Position numbers and translations under genes: made by a program. The notes below the pieces were generated by a model, which saw only the letters and a list, made by a program, of their open reading frames with translations, did no database searches and was not told where the DNA came from. Of a DNA stretch of 64,000 nucleotides, positions 57,157 through 64,000 are shown one piece after another (position 1 is the first letter of the stretch; the number at the start of each line of letters is the position of its first letter). Source of the stretch: Zygnema cylindricum (lineage: Eukaryota; Streptophyta; Zygnematophyceae; Zygnematales; Zygnemataceae); contig JBBHKE010002948.1 in NCBI GenBank assembly GCA_037447655.1, positions 343,681 to 407,680 on the forward strand. Reading direction: 5' to 3'.

Positions 57157-58206
57157 AGTAACTCTGAGACCTCCATAAGTCCTCAGAGTGGACAGCTTCC
57201 AAGAAGCCTCTAGGATAATCCTGGCCCCTTTGTGTTTCAGCAAAAATAACTGCCACCCTGGCAGACAAAAACTCTGACCACCTGCACCCCTGTGAAGGCA
57301 GGACTCCCTTGAGTCGATAGCAAAAAGAATCTCTGAATTTGCTCCCTTAAGCAGTAAGTTATGGAGGGTCAAAGTTGACCTTTTGTACAGAAGCTCTTTG
57401 GGAGAGAGGGTCCTATCTCCTAATTTTTCTAAGTCCTATCTCTCTCACAGACTCTATCTACTGATGTACGGAACCAATCAGAATACAGTTCCGTACGCAA
57501 AAGTACAGCTGCCGATGTACTTTAGTACGAACATTGTACGACATGGCCCAAATGTCGACACATGTCATATCCGGATTCGGTGCCATAATCTCCGGAGTTT
57601 CCACGATTCAATGTAATTTCGCCTCGCGTCATCCAATGTTGCGATGGCCACAAACCGCCGAAATCTTCTTCCGCGATCTCGGCGCTAATTCTGGCCGTCC
57701 GATTAGAATCTAATTTAATCGTAGCCGTAATAAATACATGCGCGGTATTCGTTTCACTTACGAAATAAAATGCGCGGTATTGATTTCGTGCATGTACCGT
57801 ATTCCGTACTTATACATTACCGCATCTATGTATACCGTACTTAGTTACAGTTAAATGATTAAACCTACGTATTAATGTTTAAGTAAATATCGTACTATAT
57901 AATACGTATCACTACTCCTAGATTTAACGGCTAAGGCTACCGGCTATTTCAGGTTGTCGGCCGGTAGGTACCACGATCAAATCCTGTGACCGGCATATAC
58001 CTTTTTAGTAAATACTCCCTTAACAAGTATAAATTTCCCGTAAACCTCAGGATAGCCTAGGTAGCCATGGCTCTAGCTTCCTCTCCAATCTCTCAATGAC
58101 TGCGACAAGTTTGAGAGTTAGAGAGAGAAGTTAGAGGTAGACTGCCTCGGCTTTTTTATTTCTATTCATACCTAGAAAACACTTTTAAAAACCATTAGTT
58201 TCTACA
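57157..58206 (-). repeat. CopA-8 3' LTR
   Basis: 1050 bp, nearly identical by eye to 62522-63571. Followed on its inner side by the polypurine tract (58207-58220). Confidence 0.93.
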
Positions 58207-58219
58207 CTCCCCTTATTTT

Positions 58220-61200
58220 CTAGTCAATCTTTAATTCCACACCACACTTCTCCCTGCGGAAAATTAGCTTAGGGGAAGGCACAGGTTTGGTCATCATATC
58301 TGCTACCATCTCACTATCTGGTCTGTACTCTAAACTGATTATTTTGTTTTCTACTTTCTCTCTAACAAAGCTGAGTCTGATGTCCATGTGTTTGGCTTTA
58401 AAATGATGTTTAGGATTGGCAGAAATAGCGATTGCTGCCTGATTATCACAAAATATTTTCTGCACACCACTCTTAAGGTGACCAAGCTTATCAAGCAAAG
58501 ACTTGACCCAAATCAATCCTTTTACAGCAGAGCAAGAGGCCATATACTCAGCCTCTATGGTGGACTGAGCAATAACCTTTTGTTGTTTGCTACTCCAACA
58601 GCAAGCCCCATCACCCACATATAATACATATCCAGAGGTGCATCTCCTCATCGGAGCATCACCATAACCGGCATCACTCCAAGTAGTGATATCAGTATTC
58701 TCCCCACCCAAATGCAACCATAGATCCCTAGTTCCTATCAAATATCTAAGGACTCTCTTAGCTGCCTCCCAATCCTTCTTAGTGGGAGCATTTAGACTTC
58801 TACTCAGCACTCCTACAGCTGCAGCTAAATCCGGTCGGGTACAATTCATAAAATAGATTAGACTTCCCACTACTTGCCTGTAAGGAATAGTCTGCATGAC
58901 CTTTTGTTCATCAGGAGATAATTCCTCGTCTAAGACTATGACTCCTTCTTCCTCACTCCCCTCACTTCCCTTCCATTGGAGTTGTACAACTATTAGCTTT
59001 ATCCATTTGATATTTTTCAAGCATGTTCCCTATTGCTTCCTTTTGAGTCAGTCTTATAATTTTCCTTTTTCGGTCTCTCTCTACTTGAATTCCCAAAATA
59101 TATTTTGCTACCCCCATATCTTTCATTTCAAATCTCCCCTTAAGATCGGTTTTCAGTTTATTAATTTTTTCCATTGATTTACTTAAAACAAGCAAATCAT
59201 CAACATAAATTGCAATAAATATAAAACCTTCCTCATCTTTGAAAACATAGATTGAGTGATCTGAGCTGATCCGAATATATCCCAGACCGGTAAGAAACTC
59301 ATCAAGCTTCATATTCCACTGTCGAGGCGCCTGTTTCAAACCATAAAGAGATTTAATCAGCCGGCATACCTTACTCTCCTCTCCTTCCTCCACAAAACCT
59401 TCGGGTTGTCGCATGAAGATCTCCTCTTCCAATTCTCCATTCAAAAAGGCTGTCTTGATGTCCATCTGGTGCACTTCCATGTCTTCTGCTGCTGCTAAAC
59501 TGAGAAGTATGCGGACGGAGGGAAATCTGACCACCGGGGCAAAGGTTTCCTCGTAGTCAATTCCCTCCTTTTGTGTAAATCCCTTTGCCACTAATCTGGC
59601 CTTGTAGCGCTCGATTGTATTATCTGGGTTCAGTTTTAATTTGAAAACCCACTTACAACCGATTGGTTTTCGGTTAGGTGGACAATCCACCAGCTCCCAA
59701 GTATCGGCTGCCATAATTGAGGCCATCTCCTCATTGATGGCTGTCTTCCACCGGTTTCTTTCTGGACAAGTCATCGCCTCTCCATTAGTTTGAGGTTCAT
59801 CTTGATGAGATAGTTTAGTTACCTTGTTATTAACCTGTTTTTCTTGCAGTCTTTTGCTACTTCTCCTCCCCCCCTCAAAATCTGAGGCCGGAATAGATGG
59901 TTCTCGTGGATTCTTTCGAACCAACTCGGCTTCTCCCCTATCCCTTGATTCCGAATCAATTTCCACCACGTCTTCCGCTTCGGGTAGAGTTGTCACTGGA
60001 GTTTCCACAACCGAGTCCTTTTCGGTCTGATTTTTACCTGCAAGAATGTCATCTTCTCTAAAACCTGGATAGTTAGGAAGCTCAAAGTCATCGGAATTTT
60101 TTGACTCAAATCTGATTTTTACTGACTTCGTATATTTGAAGGGATCCACAGACTTTCCTTCATCCATAACTACTAGATGTTTTACTAGGATTATATCTTC
60201 CCTTTTTAGATCATAAACTTTATATCCTTTAACATCCTCATCATATCCTAATAAGTATCCCGGTTTTCCTTTAGGATCTAGCTTCTAATTGGACCGATCA
60301 GTATCTAGACTGAATAGTTGACTACCGAAAACCTATAAGTGAGATATGTCTGGTTTCCGATCTTTTATAGCTGAAGTAAGAACTCTATTTTTGAGGTAAT
60401 TAGCACTGTTCATTGCTTCTCCCGAAAACCTTTTTCCTATCTTTTATGTGACAACTTACTTCTAGCACTATCACTTAGTGTTCTATTTAACCATTCAGCT
60501 ACCCCATTCTGTTCCGGATTTTCTGGAACTGTCTTTTGGTGTTGGACCCCATCTTCCCTCAAAAAATCCTCAAACTGGTTAGAAGTATACTCTCCACCAT
60601 TGTCACTCCTTACTTTCTTGATTGGAGTTTCATGGAGTTTTTCGCTCCAAGCTTTATATTGTCTAAAACAATCCTGAGCTTCTGACTTGTTTTTCAAAAA
60701 ATACACCCGGGAATACCGAGACCAATCATCAGTTATAGTCATCATAAATCTCTTCCCCCTTGGTGAGGGCACTTTAGCCGGCCCCCAAATATCTGTGTGT
60801 ACTAGATCTAGAATTTTTTCTCCCTTATAGGTGGCTGATTTAGGAAAGGGTAATCTGTGTGCTTTACCTTGAGCACATCCACTACAATCACTTATATCAT
60901 CACTCTCATTGAACTGAATCCCTTCCACCACTCCCATCTTTTTCATCTCTCTTAACTTATCTAGATTCACATGCCCAAGCCTCTTATGCCACATCATAAT
61001 ATCATGAACACCAGCATAATAAAGTTTCTTCGTTTCATTACTTAAAATCAGCCTAAACATCCCATGGCTACCTTTCTCAGCAATGAAATAGACATCCTCC
61101 TCAAAACTAGCAGTAAAGACTCCTTCCTTAGTGCTAGTGAAAAAACCCTTATCATCTAATACAGATGTAGAGATAAGGTTTTTGTTCAGCTCCGGAATAA

Positions 61201-62521
61201 ACAATATATCGGAGAATGTTAATATGGATGTCTTTCCTTCTACCAACACTTTCAGATCTACCGATCCTACAAGAGTAGTGGTGACTATCCTCCCATCCCT
61301 GTACTCTATCTCTACGGTGGGAATCTTTCCTATCTTAGTGAACAGGTGTCTATCCTAACACATGTGCATGGAGGCACCTGAATCTATTATCCAGCCTGCT
61401 TCACCTTTCAATCCACCGTAAGCACATTTCTGCCTTCGTGGAATTTCGACCTCATTTTTCGCCTCCAACTCCTCATCCAAAAGGAGCTCATCGTCCTCGT
61501 CCTCGGATTCCGCCTCAAGTACCTGTGTGACAAGGGCCTTTTTCTTTCCTCTCGGGGTACCAGCGGTCTGTCCCTCCTTTAACAGAAGCTCGGTTAGCTT
61601 AGTGCACTCTGCCATATAGTGCCCCGGTTTCTTACAAAAATGACATAAACCTTTGGGAGCCCTTGGTTCGAACTCGTCAACCTGTTTTTTCTGCTCCCTA
61701 CCCCCATAGTTTCCGACTGGTTTCCGGGAATCCTTGTTCCTCCAATCAGTCACTGTTGCCAAGGCTTGGCCACTCTTTCCTCCCCTTCGGATCTCAATTG
61801 TATTCTCTCGAACGAGAATCATCCCTACCATTAAATTCCATGTCCACCTTGAGTCCAGCAAGTCCGACACACGGTTGACTATGTTCTCGAACTCATCAGG
61901 TAACTTTATCAGTAAACAGTTAACCTTTTCTTTTTCCCTAAAATCTTTTCCCACACTCTCTAGCTCCATGAAGAGTGTAGCAAGCTCATTGCAAAAATCC
62001 AACATATTTCCCCCTTTGTATGCATACTCGTTAACTTTCTGATCAGCCAACTGTCGTTACTGAATCGTACCACTTCAATACATCTCTATGAGAGCCATCC
62101 AAAGATCGGATGCCCTTTCTACCTGCAAATGAGGACATGCAAGTCCTTGAGTGAGATGGCGTAGGATGAAGTGCTTTGCCGCCATATTGTTGAAGTCCCA
62201 GGTTTCAGTATCATTCTCCTCGTTCCTCGGAATAGGTGACATGAATGCCGAACCAGTTTCTATTGGTGTGGTCGTCTCCTTCTCCTTTCCTTTGTCCACC
62301 ACCTCTCCTTCTTTTGTTTCCTCCGTTGAAGTGGATCTTCTTTCTTGGTGAATCTGCTTCCTCCAAACCATGGAGGAATTCCAAGACTTGATGGACGCCT
62401 CAGCCGTCCACTCACTATCCCCCAAAACCTTTTTTCGCATAGAGCTCCTATCATCATACTTTCCCATTATATGAATCTAGTTCCATTAAAGATTGGTACC
62501 CTAGAGGGTGGGCCCATAACT
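58220..62521 (-). pseudogene. CopA-8 gag-pol
   Basis: From 62521 down on the minus strand: Gag N-terminus (GTLIFNGTR-type region, GALCEKRFWGIVSG near 62440), Gag (YAYKGGNMLDFCNELATLF near 62000), knuckle CHFCKKPGHYMAEC (near 61610-61650), protease IIDSGASMHMC (61355-61390), HHCC (HKRLGH, CSGC), integrase (HTDIWGP, VRSDNGGEY, NGVAEWLNRTL), RT with YVDDLLVLSK (near 59170-59210), RNase H (TTWSDAGYGD, STIEAEYMA) to 58220. Stops at 62075, 62057, 61355 and 60437. A deletion of about 28 bp near 60358 shifts the frame between integrase and RT, and a short deletion near 58975 shifts RNase H. Longest open piece 401 codons (58962-60167). Confidence 0.9.
62509..62521 (-). promoter_or_regulatory. CopA-8 primer-binding site
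   Basis: The minus strand reads AGTTATGGGCCCA directly after the LTR, one base different from the lineage consensus GGTTATGGGCCCA. Confidence 0.75.
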
Positions 62522-63571
62522 TGTAACTGTGAGACCTCCATAAGTCCTCATAGTGGACAGCTTCCAAGAAGCCTCTAGGATAATCCTGACCCCTTTGTGT
62601 TTCAGAAAAAATAACTGCCACCATGGCAGACAAAAACTCTGACCACCTACAACCCTGTGAAGGCAAGACTCCCGTGATTCGATAGCAAAAAGAATCTCTG
62701 AATTTGCTCCCCTGAGCAGTAAGTTATGGAGGGTCAAAGTTGACCTTTTGTATAGAAGCTCTTTGGGAGAGAGGGTCCTATCTCCTAATTTTTCTAAGTC
62801 CTATCTCTCTCACAGACTCTATCTACTGATGTACGGAACCAATCAGAATACAGTTCCGTATGCAAAAGTACAGCTGCCGGTGTACTTTATGTACGAACAT
62901 TGTACGACATGGCCCAGATATCGACACATGTCATATCCGGATTCGGTGCCATAATCTCCGGAGTTTCCACGATTCAATGTAATTTCGCCACGCGTCATCC
63001 GATGTGGCGATGGCCACAAACCGCCAAAATCTTCTTCCGCGATCTCGGCACTAATTCTGGCCGTCCGATTAGAATCTAATTTAATCGTAGCCGTAATAAA
63101 TACATGCGCGGTATTCGTTTCACTTACGAAATAAAATGCGCGGAATTGATTTTGTGCATGTATCGTATTCCGTACTTATACATTACCGGATCTATGTATA
63201 CCGTACTTAGTTACAGTTAAATGATTAAACCTACCTATTACTGTTTAAGTAAATATCGTACTATATAATACGTATCACTACTCCTAGATTTAACGGCTAA
63301 GGCTACCGCCTATTTCAGGTTGTCTGCCGGCAAGTACCAGGATCAAATCTTGGACCGGCATATACCTTTTTAGTAAATACTCCCTTAACTAGTATAAATT
63401 TCCCGTAAACCTCAGGATAGCCTAGGTAGCCATGGCTCTAGCTTCCTCTCCAATCTCTCAGTGACTACGACAAGTTTGAGAGTTAGAGAGAGAAGTTAGA
63501 GGTAGACTGCCTCGGCTTCTTTATTTCTATTCAGACCTAGAAAATACTTTTAAAAACCGTTAGTTTCTACA
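62522..63571 (-). repeat. CopA-8 5' LTR
   Basis: 1050 bp; the minus strand starts TGTAGAAACTAACGG. It carries the hairpin around GTACGGAAC (near 62833) and the tRNA-like segment (63279-63360). Confidence 0.93.
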
Positions 63572-63576
63572 CCTTT

Positions 63577-63909
63577 CTGTACTTTATATTCATATGATTG
63601 GTTCGTACTTCAGTAGATAGGGGTTGTGAGAGGAGTTTAGGACTTAGGAAATTTGGTAGGCAATCACCTCTTTCTAAGATAGCTTTGAATAAAATTGGCA
63701 TTTTTGCCGGCTCATAACTTATTGGCTAGTTGGCCGTTTTTAGTGATTCTTTTTGCTACAGACTCAAGGGAGTCCAGGCTGCACAAGGGTGTAGTCAAAG
63801 TGTCAGTTTGCCTTGTTGGACAGCAATTGTTGTGGCATGAAGTTGGTTAGTTAAATATTATCTAGAGGCTTCCTGTATTCTGTGGTCCAATGGAGGACAC
63901 AAAATTCCA
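63577..63909 (+). repeat. CopA-6 3' LTR, right part
   Basis: Continuation of 56485-57156 after CopA-8. It aligns with the last 300 bp of the CopA-2 LTR (20440-20772) and ends near TTCCA. Confidence 0.85.
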
Positions 63910-64000
63910 CATCGCGTCAGACTCAAAGAAGGGGAAGGGAAAGGAGAAAATCACAGTGATGGCTAGTGGATCATCTCTAGTAGCAGATGTGAAGAAAACT
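63910..64000 (+). pseudogene. Gag fragment of a further lineage A copy at the window edge
   Basis: The LTR is followed at once by sequence similar to the CopA-3 gag near 33060-33120 (KGKGKEK, SLVADVKK). As at 48022, the primer site and first part of Gag are missing. Confidence 0.6.

Larger units (their letters stand above)
57157..63571 (-). mobile_element. CopA-8: complete-length lineage A copia with target duplication CCTTT
   Basis: Left LTR 57157-58206, internal 58207-62521, right LTR 62522-63571 (each 1050 bp), flanked by CCTTT (57152-57156, 63572-63576). The left border reads AG in place of TG, probably a point change. It is 6415 bp in total and the least damaged element here, with long open stretches. 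It is nested in the CopA-6 3' LTR. Confidence 0.95.

Overview
This window is transposable-element DNA from end to end. I see no host gene, no standard tRNA or rRNA gene and no CRISPR array. The plant-type Ty1/copia elements, the roughly 1 kb LTRs and a Ty3/gypsy element carrying a cytosine methyltransferase suggest a large, repeat-rich eukaryotic genome, most likely a green plant and perhaps a non-seed lineage or streptophyte alga. The organism cannot be fixed from this sequence. Two 10-N gaps (15925-15934 and 44259-44268) show it is a scaffold.

The centrepiece is MT-1 (4824 to about 13436, plus strand), a degenerate Ty3/gypsy element. Its polyprotein runs Gag with two zinc knuckles, aspartic protease, complete C5 cytosine DNA methyltransferase (motifs I, IV, VI, VIII, X), reverse transcriptase, RNase H, integrase and a C-terminal PHD finger. 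Two further fragments carry methyltransferase sequence in retroelement context: MT-2 (20773-21801, plus), the C-terminal half of a related enzyme, and MT-3 (16399-17166, minus), a protease followed directly by methyltransferase motif I. So retroelement-borne methyltransferases occur at least three times here, in diverged forms.

The rest is mainly two copia lineages. Lineage A has LTRs of about 1.05 kb, a Gag-Pol in one frame, and a primer-binding site (GGTTATGGGCCCA) matching the anticodon arm of initiator tRNA-Met, as in Drosophila copia half-tRNA priming. Its copies are CopA-1 (1-4823, minus), CopA-2 (17359-20772, plus), CopA-3 (21802-39174, plus), CopA-4 (39175-40440, plus), CopA-5 (43167-48022, plus), CopA-6 (48023-63909, plus), CopA-7 (48962-53636, minus), CopA-8 (57157-63571, minus) and a scrap at the right edge. 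Lineage B has LTRs of about 0.7-0.85 kb: CopB-1 (13437-14722), CopB-2 (14723-15924), CopB-3/CopB-4 in tandem (22724-32797), all minus, and CopB-5 (40445-42522, plus). A B-related solo LTR lies at 19262-20321.

Nesting can be read base by base. CopA-7 sits in CopA-6 pol with target duplication GGTGT. CopA-8 sits in the CopA-6 3' LTR with CCTTT. The solo LTR sits in the CopA-2 LTR with AACAT. The CopB-3/4 tandem sits near the end of the CopA-3 5' LTR. CopA-1 interrupts the 5' part of MT-1. Almost every coding region carries stops or frameshifts, so this is an old, repeatedly invaded block. CopA-8 and CopA-7 look youngest.
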